A DNA stretch of 64,000 nt from Parashewanella spongiae (GCF_004358345.1 NZ_CP037952.1:1426001-1490000), one strand, 5' to 3'; shown: positions 27,801 to 37,616, numbered from the stretch's first letter. Translations and numbers: made by a program. Notes: a model not told the origin generated them from the letters alone.

Positions 27801-29826
27801 GCTCGTTGAGGTGATAAAGAATCAGTGCGTAACACTTCCAAACCCTCAATTATTGGCAACTTTACTTTTGAAAATAAACAGTAAACGTTTTGCAGCCGCA
27901 ATCATTAAATTAACACCTCAAAATGAAATACAAATGCATAAATGCATGAAAATTATTGGTACCGAACGCATAATAAAGGTGATTTTAGATCAAAAAGAAA
28001 TTGAAACTCGAGTCGGTGTAAATCTACTTAAGTCTATTCCACCACAGCAATCGTCATCGGTGTTGATAGAAGTTCATAAGGCTTATGTTGAAAAGAAGAA
28101 TGTCGCAGTCATTAGTTGTTTACTGAGCGATGGTGAACTTAGTGAGCATATAGGAGAGCAGGCAACAAAGGTATTGAAATATTTACTTGAGAATGGCTAT
28201 GTTAATGCAGTGTCGTTTTGGAGTGAGGTATTGCCAGAAGAAACAGTTATTTCGGCTGTGGCAGAACAATTAACATTGAAATCTAAACACCTTCTCACTT
28301 ATTCGACGTTTTTGGCAGAATTTAAAACAGGTTTGAAAAAACAACGTTGGAAAAAAATAGTCGTTGGTGCCGTTGAGCAAAGTAGCGTTGCTGTCCGAAC
28401 TTTAATATTTCAACATGGCTCTTACAAACTGTGCCTAGAACTCGCAAGAAAGATGGACGCATCTAAAACAATTGAAGTATTTAAAACTGATGGTGTTGCA
28501 CAGGATGTCATTGACAAATTATCGCCTAAAGATGCTGAAGATGTTACCTTATCGATTGATCCAACCTTGGCTAAAAGCAGTCCCACCAAGCAGAAACAAA
28601 TATCATTTCATCCTTTGTCAATACTTTTACTGAAAGCACCTGCAGAGTTGCTGTGTTGGTGTATTAAAAATACTGAGCTTGATACTTCTGATTGGATTAA
28701 TGCACTGCCTAACCAAAAACTATTAAGGGAATCTTTGTTATTTTGCGTGTTAAAGTCCTACGAAGATAACGGTACTCTTTGCCTCATGAATGATAGGAAT
28801 GATACGCGAAGGGATGCAGAGTATCGATTGAGTGATGTGTTTAAAACGTTAAGTTCTACAAAGACTGAAATGTGGCTAAGCGCAATGAACCCAAAAAGAA
28901 GAGCTGAAGCACTCTTGCTACTCACTCCTGAAACCGCCACTGAAATGATCTTCAAATTTGGAAGGGATGAATTAGTTCAAATGTTGGATACTCCTTCGGG
29001 GGGAGAATTGATTAGTTACATAGAACCCGAAGCGCCTCTTATGGCAGTTAATGAGTGCATAGAGCTTGTGGGTGATGAATTCCTAATAGAAGGTAAACAA
29101 ATTGAAAGGAAAGAGAGTCCAAGTAAATTAATGCTTAAACAAAGGAGAGTGAGTATTTCTGATACTGTAAGAGAAACTCTTGAAAAGGGGTCACCCCAAC
29201 GAGTCAGTTTTGTTCGTACGCTAAGTAAAAATAAGAGTGAACCTTCTGAATCGACAATGCAATCTAAAACTTTGATGGCTAGCTTGATGGAGAAAACCAC
29301 ACCTGAAGATGCTTGCCATATTTTGAAAAGAATGGATTCTAGAGTAGCCAATGATGTATTAACACAAATGGCTCAAGAATGTGCAATTGGAATAGCTAAG
29401 GCTCTGATGAATCAATATTATGCAGATATGTCGGCACCTCAAATATTGGATTTGTCTCAACGAGTCAGTGCAGAGATATTAGTGAGTGTGATTTTCCCTA
29501 ATAAAAATGACCTAAGTGAAATCGCAAACGTGGTGGGTACATTATTAGATCCTAAAATAATTTCTACTGGGGATGATTCAGTTCTTGAGGACAATTTGAG
29601 AGGGATAGAAACTGTTATAGAAATAATTGAATTTTTAACACTTCATGAGTCAGTAGAATTAATTCGTGCTTTACCTATTTTCGCCGATATGATTTTGCCA
29701 CTTTGCCCCGATTCAATGGCCGTTACAGCCGAATTTGATCAAAGTATGTGGGAGATGCTCGCTAACGTTTTGGAGCAAGCTGAGTATAAAAACATTATAG
29801 AGGTATCAGTGAAGGGGATGCCCTAA
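24844..29826 (+). CDS. Giant alpha-solenoid protein of unknown function
   Basis: A 1660-residue protein, not recognised. It has no signal peptide or membrane segment. It is almost entirely helical, built of repeated 35-45-residue units such as SQLLCMMDPSVAGRCLLQID, MWLSAMNPKRRAEALLLL and CHILKRMDSRVANDVLTQM. The pattern LL..M-[DN]P..A...L..L recalls the superhelical repeats of MgtE_N and FliG domains. Residues 1-95 form a distinct N-terminal region, 350-375 an acidic/serine linker, and 1415-1475 a basic, serine-rich, probably disordered linker. AAGGGGA (24834-24840) is a good ribosome binding site. It is monocistronic and flanked by IS remnants on both sides. A large scaffold or secreted effector is possible but unproven. 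Confidence 0.75.
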   Translation: MQFPVNLNKAGGVGLELMDISSETPIKKTLQGKMKISHDYCLAVCKETNKLFGCRIRDFHDPSKYIFVGGNSHKHKTIQEFVDSAIMNETLPISVLHNSIKDFSRENIDRVLLALSSNKLGELMVYTASGHNLPNFPMEQLSDWMANKLSQNPRVVGVMLKAAEGEFRKAFIARTDVKKTFIITAINSLNKQSKLELICSLTNDEKRTLFSISSPVFKVNGDQTCNDEDMISLALPIGIEEKDLPKLDLSVVNASTVEVNIVELDVYKLIAENTDVSQVIGFLNDWTDESALVLLNEVDVACCAQFLKELPQAKASSLFMKMCSGQFEYSFIEESLEQSNSVKESGTEAVGSTNDTASDAGLIESKELSDDFCSLSVKPSRAARVLRYMDGVQFELDTNLLTTRELHVLITDLHNTNKALCDDLIMQLIENDIEKLINLVKISGSLIIRLLNDRQLATLVAAHESDKDFMGQLEPYINENPERTEGFGKILFTSNCTSFVNLASQVNENALIALTASLSSEEKAQLTFSIPQERVSELIFCGNSSENLIELCKSKNLKEATLLYIFYMYLNTGGSVQTVAQACCAIESESTLISLLNSFQLDKGNADFVNLFIELVKQDPALSLVALLRMDKSHKRVLLDSSQFSGKILIEIGKKVNIKEFLTLIKAFPSVNGGKIINIILAYTTAKESEVCSFFAQTQEVENIKLLAKFGAQYLAKIFNIAELEQRSLIISLLLNSVQESFEEGVDCNDHLNQVVKFFELQDEIFSLNNKFSFLLKLNDDHAINVLLKLEEKESEQMIQLAIHNFPDNKVKWLQHNVKTAAALLVHCCPKEKSEQWIRCILKDKKINHEELLIELAKFSKGRIVINSYLIPSISIEDLSCIYGYKKISSDNVSQLLCMMDPSVAGRCLLQIDPLAKRMEIARSCGQSLPSIVVTLSQEQSSGIIDLLGSDYFQALFLNFDINNIQGEISHYLALIKLIPVIEAEKLVEVIKNQCVTLPNPQLLATLLLKINSKRFAAAIIKLTPQNEIQMHKCMKIIGTERIIKVILDQKEIETRVGVNLLKSIPPQQSSSVLIEVHKAYVEKKNVAVISCLLSDGELSEHIGEQATKVLKYLLENGYVNAVSFWSEVLPEETVISAVAEQLTLKSKHLLTYSTFLAEFKTGLKKQRWKKIVVGAVEQSSVAVRTLIFQHGSYKLCLELARKMDASKTIEVFKTDGVAQDVIDKLSPKDAEDVTLSIDPTLAKSSPTKQKQISFHPLSILLLKAPAELLCWCIKNTELDTSDWINALPNQKLLRESLLFCVLKSYEDNGTLCLMNDRNDTRRDAEYRLSDVFKTLSSTKTEMWLSAMNPKRRAEALLLLTPETATEMIFKFGRDELVQMLDTPSGGELISYIEPEAPLMAVNECIELVGDEFLIEGKQIERKESPSKLMLKQRRVSISDTVRETLEKGSPQRVSFVRTLSKNKSEPSESTMQSKTLMASLMEKTTPEDACHILKRMDSRVANDVLTQMAQECAIGIAKALMNQYYADMSAPQILDLSQRVSAEILVSVIFPNKNDLSEIANVVGTLLDPKIISTGDDSVLEDNLRGIETVIEIIEFLTLHESVELIRALPIFADMILPLCPDSMAVTAEFDQSMWEMLANVLEQAEYKNIIEVSVKGMP

Positions 29827-30132
29827 AGAAATGTTTAATAATACCATATATGGACTCTCCCCATTTGCAAGGCATTAATTATTAAAAAAAACAGGGTTCA
29901 TTGCTGTCATATATTCGGCTTATTTATCAAGAGATTAACCTTGTAGCCCTGATGGTTATCCGCCCCTATTACCTTATCAATTATCACGACCTATCACGGT
30001 CTTAGGTATTATCAGGTTTCAATAGAGCGGTGCTGAACCGTTTTTCATCAATTAATGTGTTGCAAATTCTGGAGCAACCCGTTGAACATTAACTTTATTT
30101 AGTAGCTTTGCTACTCATTCTCTTTCTTACTG
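29827..30132. other. Intergenic, IS110 flank
   Basis: No coding sequence. A short hairpin (TAGTAGCTTTGCTACT) near 30098-30116 and probable right-end sequence of the IS110 remnant are all that is visible. Confidence 0.35.
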
Positions 30133-30223
30133 TTAAGCTATTTTAAGCTTGTAATCTTCGTTGTGGTTAAGCATTGCCCAAGCCATACGAGCCATTTTGT
30201 TGGCTAAAGCAACAACGGCTTTG
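30133..30223 (-). pseudogene. IS110-family transposase, C-terminal scrap
   Basis: About 29 codons reading KAVVALANKMARMAWAML, then NHNEDYKLKIA and stop. This is the conserved C-terminus of IS110-family transposases (ALANKxARxAWAML). It is cut at 30223, where GGGTGTGGGGCTTTTAA begins. That string matches 15-16 of the first 17-18 bases of the ISKra4-family element, so the cut is probably a transposition scar. Confidence 0.65.
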
Positions 30224-30244
30224 GGTGTGGGGCTTTTAACCTAG

Positions 30245-30468
30245 AAACATCAGTTGACTGCGTTCTCAAGCGTAGAAAAAATGGCTGATAGTAAGGCGTA
30301 GCTTGCAGCAAGTAGTTATTCTACTTGCAAAAGTTACAACGCAAATAGCAGTTATTTTAGCAAGCTTGTGAGCGTAGAGCACTTCACTCATTGGGTGAAA
30401 GCCATGATGATAAAGTCATCTTATTGACTCAAACAGTTACTCATATACTCAGCGTTCAACTGATGTTT
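30245..30468. repeat. MITE family D, copy 2 (uninterrupted)
   Basis: 224 bp with ends AAACATCAGTTGACTGCG and CGTTCAACTGATGTTT. It matches copy 1 with the MITE C insertion removed. It has an internal inverted repeat around GCAAGTAGTTATTCTACTTGC. Confidence 0.85.
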
Positions 30469-30569
30469 ACCGTGAAAATTAATAGTATTAGACGCAACAT
30501 AGTCCTCCCCGCAATTATTGAAGGGATAAAAATAAGTCTGGCTGTCTGTTAAGCTTTTTGCTTAACTGT

Positions 30570-31022
30570 TTATACCATATTGTATTTAACCATCATTTGA
30601 AGCCATCGGGGACTATTTCTCCTGACCATTAACTCCTCGTAGTTAATATCTGGGTCAAAATAGGCTTTCCTTCGGCTTAATACTGTGTAGATAATACGTA
30701 AATATCTCTCGAAAGCTTTGATGTAACGGACTTTAGGCCGTGGAATGAACTTCAGTGGTAAATACTGGATTACTTTGCAAAGCGTACATTGAATACGCTG
30801 ATGTAATATTCGGATTAACGTTTTCTTGATGCCTATTGGAGGGCCTATAAACTCACGTTCTTTGGTTTCTTTCTTGATCACTTTCCGACTTTTGCAATCA
30901 GGGCATTTCATTCGGTGGTTATGGGCAATGTTAAAGATCGTTGAACCATTTTCATATTTGGAAGATAAGTAATGATAAGGGCCTTGTATTCCAAAGGAAT
31001 GGTAAAGAAGTGAAGTCGACAT
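30570..31022 (-). pseudogene. ISL3-family transposase, N-terminal fragment
   Basis: 150 codons. The zinc-binding N-terminus of ISL3 transposases is clear: CPDCKSRKV...KERE, then PIGIKKTLIRILHQRIQCTLCKVI (C-x2-C twice with the HR-x-x-C motif). The DDE core is absent. The last 35 residues (YFDPDINYEELMVRRNSPRW onward) do not look like ISL3 and may come from a different element joined at a breakpoint. Confidence 0.6.
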
Positions 31023-31050
31023 CTACTCTAATTTTTTAGAATATTTTACC

Positions 31051-31386
31051 TTATCTCAGACCTAAGTATCGATTAACCGGATGAACCAGTGTGGATTTAC
31101 GTGGACAATGCTCTTTTCTTTTTCTAATGGCGTTTATCACTGTATTCTTGTGTATATTTAACACTCTACCTGTATCCCTTATTCCGCTACCATTAAGTAC
31201 CATGTCAATGGCTGTTTCTTTTACTCCATCTTCCCAAGCACGCTTAACATAATGAAGTAGGAATGTTTTTTTCGGGCACTCAGAGTTGGTACATAAATAT
31301 TTTTGCTGCCCCTTTGGGCTTTTTCCTGCTTTTGATATTGAAGTACTTTGACAGTGAGGGCATTGAACATCTACAGAGTGACGCAT
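31051..31386 (-). pseudogene. IS1-family InsA-like protein, remnant
   Basis: 111 codons from ATG 31386 (16 upstream codons are in frame). It has the IS1 InsA layout: a zinc ribbon VQCPHCQSTSISKAGKSPKGQQKYLC, then the HTH AIDMVLNGSGIRDTGRVLNIHKNTVINAI. InsB, the catalytic part, is missing, so it cannot transpose by itself. Confidence 0.65.
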
Positions 31387-31564
31387 GATATTCTCTAAAA
31401 TAAATGAAACTAGAGTGCAACCATGATAGATCAATTCACTGCTTCAGCCCACTACCGAGAATGCTTATGATTGCGCCAACTTCAAAAATCAACCCAGTAA
31501 CAGCAAAAGCTAAATAGAAACTCAGTAAAACAATTAATCTTTTCGGCATTGTAATTCTATCTTG

Positions 31565-32674
31565 TTAGACGGCAGGGAAACGAGCACCGAGAATAGCTTC
31601 ACGGCTTGCACCTGTTACTTCAGGTAAGTTAGCAGGTAGATTATTGTGGAAGCGATAAGCTAACCAAGCAAATGCAATGCCTTCAACCCACTGCGGCTCA
31701 ACACCTAAAGCCTCTGTTGTTTCGACTTGATAACCTGAAAGTAAGCTAGCTAATCGTTTCATCAACGCTCGGTTTCTGGCTCCACCCCCACAAACAAATA
31801 GTTCACCATGCTGGGAAATAGAGGATATTGCATCAGCAATACTGTGGCAGCTCAAATCGAGTAAAGTTGATTGTATGTCCGAAGCATCGAGATGTGAGTA
31901 GTTACTTAGTTGTTGCTCTAACCAAGCCTGACTGAATAACTCTTTCCCCGTGCTTTTGGGATGTGGCTGCGAGAAATACACATGGGATAATAAGTGTTTT
32001 AAAAGTTCAGGGTTTGTTACCCCCGACTCAGCCCACTCACCATTATGATCAAACGGCACTTTGTGATTTTGCTGTATCCAAGCATCGATTAATGTATTTC
32101 CTGGGCCTGTATCAAAGCCGGTAATTTGTTCGGTATTTTTTGGTAGATGGGTAATATTAGCGATTCCACCAATATTTAAGATAACTCTGTTGGTATCTTT
32201 TTTGGTGAAGACTTGTTGATGAAATGCTGGAACAAGTGGGGCACCTTGACCGCCCAACGCTACGTCTTTGCGTCTAAAGTCTGCGATAACATCAATACTG
32301 GTTTCAACGGCAATGGTATTTGGGTCGCCGATTTGTAGAGTGAAACTGACTTCTAAATTGGGCATGTGCCTAACGGTTTGTCCATGACTGCCAATAGCGA
32401 TAACGTGTTTTTTATCAATACCAGATTTAGCCATCAGTTCATTAACCGCTGTTGCAAAAGCAAGCCCGACTTGACGGTCAAGACGACCCATTCGGTTAAT
32501 TTCATCTGTGCTAGGTTGGCTTAATCGCTGAAGGCCCTTAAATAAATGCTCGGGAATGGACTCTGTATGAGTGGCAATGAGCTTCGGGGTATCGCCAGCA
32601 AAATCTACAAGGACAGCATCAATGCCGTCCATACTAGTGCCAGACATAAGCCCGATGAAATAAGCGTGTGTCAT
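31565..32674 (-). CDS. anmK: Anhydro-N-acetylmuramic acid kinase
   Basis: A 369-residue cytosolic kinase that opens and phosphorylates 1,6-anhydro-MurNAc during cell-wall recycling, giving MurNAc-6-phosphate. The N-terminal ATP-binding loop is [33 protein letters not shown] (about 184-197) carries the catalytic Asp, and [13 protein letters not shown] the third nucleotide motif. It starts 7 bases after the M23 endopeptidase gene, so wall cleavage and fragment recycling share an operon. Confidence 0.95.
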   Translation of the reverse strand: MTHAYFIGLMSGTSMDGIDAVLVDFAGDTPKLIATHTESIPEHLFKGLQRLSQPSTDEINRMGRLDRQVGLAFATAVNELMAKSGIDKKHVIAIGSHGQTVRHMPNLEVSFTLQIGDPNTIAVETSIDVIADFRRKDVALGGQGAPLVPAFHQQVFTKKDTNRVILNIGGIANITHLPKNTEQITGFDTGPGNTLIDAWIQQNHKVPFDHNGEWAESGVTNPELLKHLLSHVYFSQPHPKSTGKELFSQAWLEQQLSNYSHLDASDIQSTLLDLSCHSIADAISSISQHGELFVCGGGARNRALMKRLASLLSGYQVETTEALGVEPQWVEGIAFAWLAYRFHNNLPANLPEVTGASREAILGARFPAV

Positions 32675-32681
32675 GTTAAGG

Positions 32682-34064
32682 TTACTCTGTAATGTTTCCG
32701 GCTAAACGCAACTGTTTTTGATGTTCAAGTTGGGCAATCATTTGCTTACTCACAGTAAGGAAATTTGCTTTTTCTTTTTTCGCAATTGAGGTCGATTTTG
32801 GCAGCTTAACGGTACGTGGATTGCGGTGAACCCCATTGACGATAAACTCATAATGAAGGTGTGCGCCAGTCACTCGACCTGTGCTTCCTAAGGTGCCAAT
32901 TATCTGTCCTTGCTTAACCGTTTGACCTGTTTTTACTTTACGCTTTTGAAGATGTAAATACTTAGTTGTATAAGTATCATTATGCTTAATGAAAACATAA
33001 TTACCATTATATTTAGAGTAACCTGACTTAATGACTCTGCCGCGACCAGTTGATTTAATCGGTGTACCGCGTGGGGCAACATAATCGACACCGCGATGAG
33101 CTTTTACTCCGCCTGTTACAGGGTGTATGCGTCTTGGATTAAAACTCGAGCTGATCCGAGTAAAGTCGACAGGTAAGCGTAAAAACGCTTTTTTCATACT
33201 ACGTCCAATTTCTGAGTAATATTCCCCATTACTGTATCGAATCGCTGTGAAGCGTTCATTTTGATTAATGAACTCAGCAGCAAGAATATTACCATTTTTC
33301 AGAAATTCCCCGTCGGCATATTCTTGTTCGTAAATGAGTGAAAAACTATCCCCTTTTCTAAGATCTAAAGCAAAATCAATATCCCAACCAAATAATGTAG
33401 CAATTTGCATTATTTGATTAGGTGTTAAACCAGCATCTACGGCCGCATTCCAAAAATTGCTATCTATACTTGCTGAAGCAAACTGAGAACGGGACTCTAC
33501 TTGTTTAGTGACAAGTTGTTCGTTGTAGGTATCGTTTAACTTTGAAATTTTCAATGTTGTGATGGGATCAATAATGTAATTCAAATGCACAAATTCGCCA
33601 TTTGAGTTTTTGGCTATTTCAATTTGTTCACCAGGCATTAATTTCAATAAATTTTTTTTAGCCAAAGAAAGTTGCGATATCTCGTAAACATCCCTTGAGG
33701 TTAATCCAATGCGATGAAAAAGTTTTGCTAATGTATCACCAGATTGGACTTTAAATTTGTCTGTGTTGAGGGAGTGACTTTTGTGGGTACTAGCCGAATT
33801 ATCACTAGAATTGATAGCGTTAATTTCAGTTTCAACAAGCTGTTTTTGATTGTTTTGTTCAAATTTTGGAGGTTCAGGTTTGCGGAATGCTAATGGAACA
33901 GTATAGCGAGTATTGGCTGAGTATTGGTTTTCAACTGTTTGTTTTGAAGCTTGTGCATTTTCAGAAGGCAACAATACAATAACCACTGAAACTAAAAATA
34001 AAGAACTTAATATGATTCTATGCGCAATAGGCAACAACTTAAATAATGTAATGACTCTCAACAT
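32682..34064 (-). CDS. M23-family peptidoglycan endopeptidase (MepM-like)
   Basis: A 460-residue protein. A hydrophobic segment (about 14-32) anchors it in the inner membrane or is a signal sequence. An OapA/LysM-like region ([26 protein letters not shown], about 100-125) binds the wall, and the C-terminal LytM domain carries zinc ligands in [14 protein letters not shown] (H-x3-D) and HLHYEF. It cleaves peptide cross-links. It is divergent from tyrS with a 119-base gap. The gene is next to anmK, as in Shewanella relatives. Confidence 0.92.
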   Translation of the reverse strand: MLRVITLFKLLPIAHRIILSSLFLVSVVIVLLPSENAQASKQTVENQYSANTRYTVPLAFRKPEPPKFEQNNQKQLVETEINAINSSDNSASTHKSHSLNTDKFKVQSGDTLAKLFHRIGLTSRDVYEISQLSLAKKNLLKLMPGEQIEIAKNSNGEFVHLNYIIDPITTLKISKLNDTYNEQLVTKQVESRSQFASASIDSNFWNAAVDAGLTPNQIMQIATLFGWDIDFALDLRKGDSFSLIYEQEYADGEFLKNGNILAAEFINQNERFTAIRYSNGEYYSEIGRSMKKAFLRLPVDFTRISSSFNPRRIHPVTGGVKAHRGVDYVAPRGTPIKSTGRGRVIKSGYSKYNGNYVFIKHNDTYTTKYLHLQKRKVKTGQTVKQGQIIGTLGSTGRVTGAHLHYEFIVNGVHRNPRTVKLPKSTSIAKKEKANFLTVSKQMIAQLEHQKQLRLAGNITE

Positions 34065-34183
34065 CTACTCTGTAACCATTTTTTAATATCTATGCTTCCT
34101 ATCAGTGTACACGCTTTCATTTGTGCTGGCTAACAAGTAACATTACTGTCTTTTGATTTTGAGATTACGCGCATAGAGGTGCT

Positions 34184-35386
34184 ATGGCAATGGCTGATTT
34201 AGAAAAAGCATTAGCTGAGATTAAACGTGGTACCGATGAGATACTACTAGAAGCAGATTTAGTTGAAAAACTAAAACTAGGAAAACCATTAAAAGTCAAG
34301 CTGGGTGCTGATCCTACCGCACCAGATATTCATCTTGGTCATACTGTTATTTTGAACAAGTTAAGAACATTTCAAGAGCTTGGACATGAAGTGATTTTTT
34401 TGATTGGTGATTTCACTGGGATGGTTGGTGATCCAACAGGGAAAAACAGTACCCGTCCACCGCTTACTAAAGAGCAAGTGGCTAAGAATGCTGAAACCTA
34501 TAAAGAGCAGGTTTATAAAATCCTTGATCCTGCAAAAACTCGTATTGAATTTAATTCAAGCTGGTTAGAACCATTAGGTGCCGCGGGTATGATCCGCTTA
34601 GGATCAAAGCAAACTGTTGCACGTATGATGGAACGTGATGATTTTAAAAAGCGTTACAATGGTGGGCAAGCGATTGCAATCCATGAATTTATGTATCCAT
34701 TATTGCAAGGTTATGACTCTGTGGCGCTTGAAGCAGACGTTGAGCTAGGAGGCACAGATCAAAAATTTAATCTGCTTATGGGGCGAGAGCTGCAAAAAGC
34801 AGAAGGGCAACGTCCACAAACTGTAATTATGATGCCGCTTCTTGAAGGCTTAGATGGCGTTAAAAAAATGTCTAAGTCAGCAAATAACTATATTGGTATT
34901 GGTGAGCCTGCAAATGAAATGTTTGGCAAAATTATGTCCATTTCAGATGACTTGATGTGGCGTTATTTTGAATTATTGTCATTCCGTCCACTTGATGAAG
35001 TCGAGGGATTTAAACAAAGAATTGCTGAAGGGACTAACCCTAGAGATATTAAAATTGCTCTGGCAAAAGAAATTATTGCTCGTTTTCATGATGAAGCTGC
35101 TGCTGAAGGTGCGCATCAAGAGTTCATTAATCGTTTTCAGAAAGGAGCGATTCCAGATGATATTCAAGAGATGGAAATTGCCGCTGGAGATGGAATTGGC
35201 CTTGCCAATTTGCTTAAAGAAGCTGGTTTAGTGAGTTCAACATCAGAAGCTATGCGTATGGTTAAACAAGGTGCCGCTAAGCTTGATGGTGATAAATTAG
35301 CAGATGCTAAGCAAGTATTTACTGTGGGAACCGTAGGTGTTTTCCAAGTCGGTAAGCGTAAATTTGCTAAGCTCACTCTCGTTTAA
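34184..35386 (+). CDS. tyrS: Tyrosyl-tRNA synthetase
   Basis: A 400-residue class I synthetase. The HIGH motif appears as [11 protein letters not shown] (about 46-56), KMSKS is exact in [14 protein letters not shown] (about 225-238), and the C-terminal S4 RNA-binding domain covers about 335-398. Length and layout fit the TyrZ-like branch found in marine gammaproteobacteria rather than the E. coli 424-residue form. An alternative start two codons in (MADLEKAL) is equally possible. Confidence 0.95.
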   Translation: MAMADLEKALAEIKRGTDEILLEADLVEKLKLGKPLKVKLGADPTAPDIHLGHTVILNKLRTFQELGHEVIFLIGDFTGMVGDPTGKNSTRPPLTKEQVAKNAETYKEQVYKILDPAKTRIEFNSSWLEPLGAAGMIRLGSKQTVARMMERDDFKKRYNGGQAIAIHEFMYPLLQGYDSVALEADVELGGTDQKFNLLMGRELQKAEGQRPQTVIMMPLLEGLDGVKKMSKSANNYIGIGEPANEMFGKIMSISDDLMWRYFELLSFRPLDEVEGFKQRIAEGTNPRDIKIALAKEIIARFHDEAAAEGAHQEFINRFQKGAIPDDIQEMEIAAGDGIGLANLLKEAGLVSSTSEAMRMVKQGAAKLDGDKLADAKQVFTVGTVGVFQVGKRKFAKLTLV

Positions 35387-35424
35387 TATTTTCAATTTAA
35401 AATCTTAGTGAACGGTTAATCAAG

Positions 35425-35456
35425 AGCCTGAACTTGTGATGAGTTCAGGCTTTCTT
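35425..35456 (+). terminator. Rho-independent terminator of tyrS
   Basis: A perfect 10-bp stem AGCCTGAACT / AGTTCAGGCT, a 7-base loop and TTTCTTGT, 39 bases after the tyrS stop. Confidence 0.75.
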
Positions 35457-35483
35457 GTATTTGTACTTTTAATAAAGTGGTGA

Positions 35484-35966
35484 CTACTGCACAGCCAGTT
35501 GTTCGGAGAGCATTTGGTAGTCAATCATATCGACGTGTTTTTTGATTCGATGATTTTCAGTATCAAGCTCTAACGTCGTCACACTGGGAACGGTTAGGCT
35601 AATGACCTTTCCTGGTTTGCCGAACTGAACCCCTTTGCCCTTGAAATGATATTCACCAATCATTACGACAAAAGAACCTTTATTATATATATGAGTGATG
35701 TCAAATTTGTACTCTATCATTCCATGATAAGCACGTTTAAAAAAGTCGATAATGTGTTGACCGCCAGTGTATGTTTTACCTGCAGTCTTATCACTAAATA
35801 CACTATCTCTATCATAGAAGGCTTTAAGTTTAGTGAGATCATGCTGAGTGAGGGTTTGCATATACTCGACAGCAATTTTTTGCTCTTTGGTTAATTCTTT
35901 CGAGTTTGCCAAAGCTGAAATGGAAAACGCCAAAATGATAAAGCCAATATAAATACAACGAAACAT
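35484..35966 (-). CDS. Secreted NTF2-like (SnoaL-type) protein
   Basis: 160 residues with a signal peptide (FRCIYIGFIILAFSISALA-NS). The mature part has the cone-fold pattern VEYMQTLTQHDLTKLKAFYDRDSVFSDKTAGKTYTGGQHIIDFFKRA and a beta-sheet end. Role unknown, probably periplasmic. It is the last gene of a three-gene operon (its start overlaps the end of the upstream TRIC-like gene). Confidence 0.72.
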   Translation of the reverse strand: MFRCIYIGFIILAFSISALANSKELTKEQKIAVEYMQTLTQHDLTKLKAFYDRDSVFSDKTAGKTYTGGQHIIDFFKRAYHGMIEYKFDITHIYNKGSFVVMIGEYHFKGKGVQFGKPGKVISLTVPSVTTLELDTENHRIKKHVDMIDYQMLSEQLAVQ

Positions 35967-36586
35967 TATGCTCTCTTTAAATCAAAGGCAGGTAGGGATA
36001 ACTGCCATTTTATGGCTGCAAGTCGGATGACGAATGCACTCGTCATAGCAACAACAACCGCAGCCATTGAGTCAAATTCCATATTTAAACATAAGCAGTA
36101 AATGATAGCCCCGACAATTGACGAAGTCGCATAGATTTCAGTGCGCATTATCATTGGAACTTGTCGGCATAAAATGTCACGGAGTACACCACCGCCAACG
36201 CCAGTGATAACGCCCATGATGACGATTGATACCTCACTTAACCCAAGTCCCATCGCTTTTTCTGCGCCGATCACTGTAAATAATGCTAAACCGAGTGCAT
36301 CGGCAATAGGTAATAAATACCATGGTGCACTATGGTTCGTTCTGGTGAATGATAATGTCAGCATGACTGTCGTCAGAACGACGAGTATATAAGTTTGGTC
36401 TTGTAACCAAAATACGGGCGTGGTTCCCATTAATGCATCACGAATGCTTCCACCACCGACGGCGGTTACACCGGCTAGTACAAAAACGCCAAAAGGATCC
36501 ATTCTGTGGTGGCCAGCTGCAAGCGCGCCTGTTAAGGCAAATACTGCTGTGCCCCATAAATCGAAAAAATAAATCCATTCGTTCAT
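35966..36586 (-). CDS. TRIC-type/UPF0126 membrane protein (YadS/YicG-like)
   Basis: 206 residues and about seven hydrophobic helices arranged as two related halves, each with the family glycine motif: GVTAVGGGSIRDAL (about 40-53) and GVITGVGGGVLRDIL (about 125-139). This is the prokaryotic TRIC-like cation-channel fold. Some members have been linked to amino-acid or cation transport. Its start overlaps the end of the DUF2721 gene by 4 bases, so all three genes are co-translated. Confidence 0.88.
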   Translation of the reverse strand: MNEWIYFFDLWGTAVFALTGALAAGHHRMDPFGVFVLAGVTAVGGGSIRDALMGTTPVFWLQDQTYILVVLTTVMLTLSFTRTNHSAPWYLLPIADALGLALFTVIGAEKAMGLGLSEVSIVIMGVITGVGGGVLRDILCRQVPMIMRTEIYATSSIVGAIIYCLCLNMEFDSMAAVVVAMTSAFVIRLAAIKWQLSLPAFDLKRA

Positions 36587-36978
36587 TTTATTTTGCTCAT
36601 TTCCTTCAAGTGAATATTTAAGGCATCCACTGAAATTCTAATTTCAATGACGGATAACAGTAGTGAATATAAAAGTAATAACAAACTGCAACCAAAGACG
36701 AGAGAGCCAATGTGATTTTGACCGATATAAATCAAAATCATACAGATTACGCACATAGCAAATGCTAAAACGCCTGCTTCTTGCATTCTACGAATAATCG
36801 CTATGCGTTGACGCAGGTTTTTAATCTGATCATTAAGTACAGGCTTGTTGTCAGCGCTCAAATTGCGAATTAAAGCAGCTAAAGCAAAAAATCGATTGGT
36901 ATAGGCCAGCAACAGCAAGGATATTGCCGGAAATAGCAATGCTGGTGTTGTTAACGATATGCGTAAATTGTCGAACAA
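36583..36978 (-). CDS. DUF2721 membrane protein
   Basis: 131 residues. The N-terminal ISLTTPALLFPAISLLLLAYTNRFFALAALIRNL is the DUF2721 signature. Two more hydrophobic helices at about 68-90 and 93-112 give a three-helix membrane protein. Function unknown. It heads the operon with the TRIC-like and NTF2-like genes. Confidence 0.8.
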   Translation of the reverse strand: MFDNLRISLTTPALLFPAISLLLLAYTNRFFALAALIRNLSADNKPVLNDQIKNLRQRIAIIRRMQEAGVLAFAMCVICMILIYIGQNHIGSLVFGCSLLLLLYSLLLSVIEIRISVDALNIHLKEMSKIK

Positions 36979-37103
36979 AATAGTAGCCCTGTTAGTTTAG
37001 TTATTGAGCTGAATTATACCTGTAGTTTTATTACAAAAGGAGTGGTGAATTGATATTTTTACTTTCAATTGAAAGTAAAAATATCAAAATAAATTGAACA
37101 CTA

Positions 37104-37397
37104 GGGTCTGTTGATCTTTCGTGATTGTTTTTGCAGCGATAAATTGGTTATTTTATTCAAGGCAGAGTTTGTGAGGTTTGGTTATTATCTACATACAAAA
37201 CTGTCGTTACTTCGTTTCCAAATAAGAAAACGATAACGCAGCAGAAATGACCAATTTACGCTGTCTTCGATGCTTTTGAGCATTCACTGTTCTGTGTTGT
37301 GACCAGCTCACTTAGATGGCTAAGCATCACTGCTCACGCTTTAAACAGATAAATGCTCAAATAGCACAAAATTTAATCCTGAAAGATCAACAGCCCC
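37104..37397. repeat. MITE family A, copy 3
   Basis: 294 bp with ends GGGTCTGTTGATCTTTC and GAAAGATCAACAGCCCC, flanked by TA on both sides, consistent with a TA target duplication. It includes the CATACAAAACTGTCG module. It is non-coding. Most of the 36979-37616 gap is this element plus the hairpin element at 37463. Confidence 0.88.
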
Positions 37398-37462
37398 TAG
37401 GGTTCGCAAGTATTATTTGTGAAATATTTTATAGAACTACGAATTTAAATACATATTTTTAA

Positions 37463-37557
37463 TTAAGTACCTAGTCAAATGCTTTTTTCTCAAGAAGTCG
37501 CTAATGACAGGCGTTTTAGCAAGAAAAATATTAGATTACATTTGACTGGGTACTTAA
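37463..37557. repeat. 95-bp inverted-repeat element
   Basis: 19-base inverted repeats TTAAGTACCTAGTCAAATG and CATTTGACTGGGTACTTAA (one mismatch) enclose 57 bases whose halves are also partly complementary (CTTTTTTCT versus AGAAAAATA). It may be a minimal MITE or an RNA hairpin. Only one copy is seen in the window. Confidence 0.6.
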
Positions 37558-37616
37558 ACCTAGCTCTAGTTTTATACAGTATTAACTCAAGTTTCGGAGT
37601 TCATTTTTAGCTAAAA

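Noticed and set aside
24844-29826. Assigning the giant protein as an MgtE or FliG protein
   Set aside because: Only the repeat pattern is alike. There are no transmembrane helices or CBS domains and no FliG C-terminal motor motifs.
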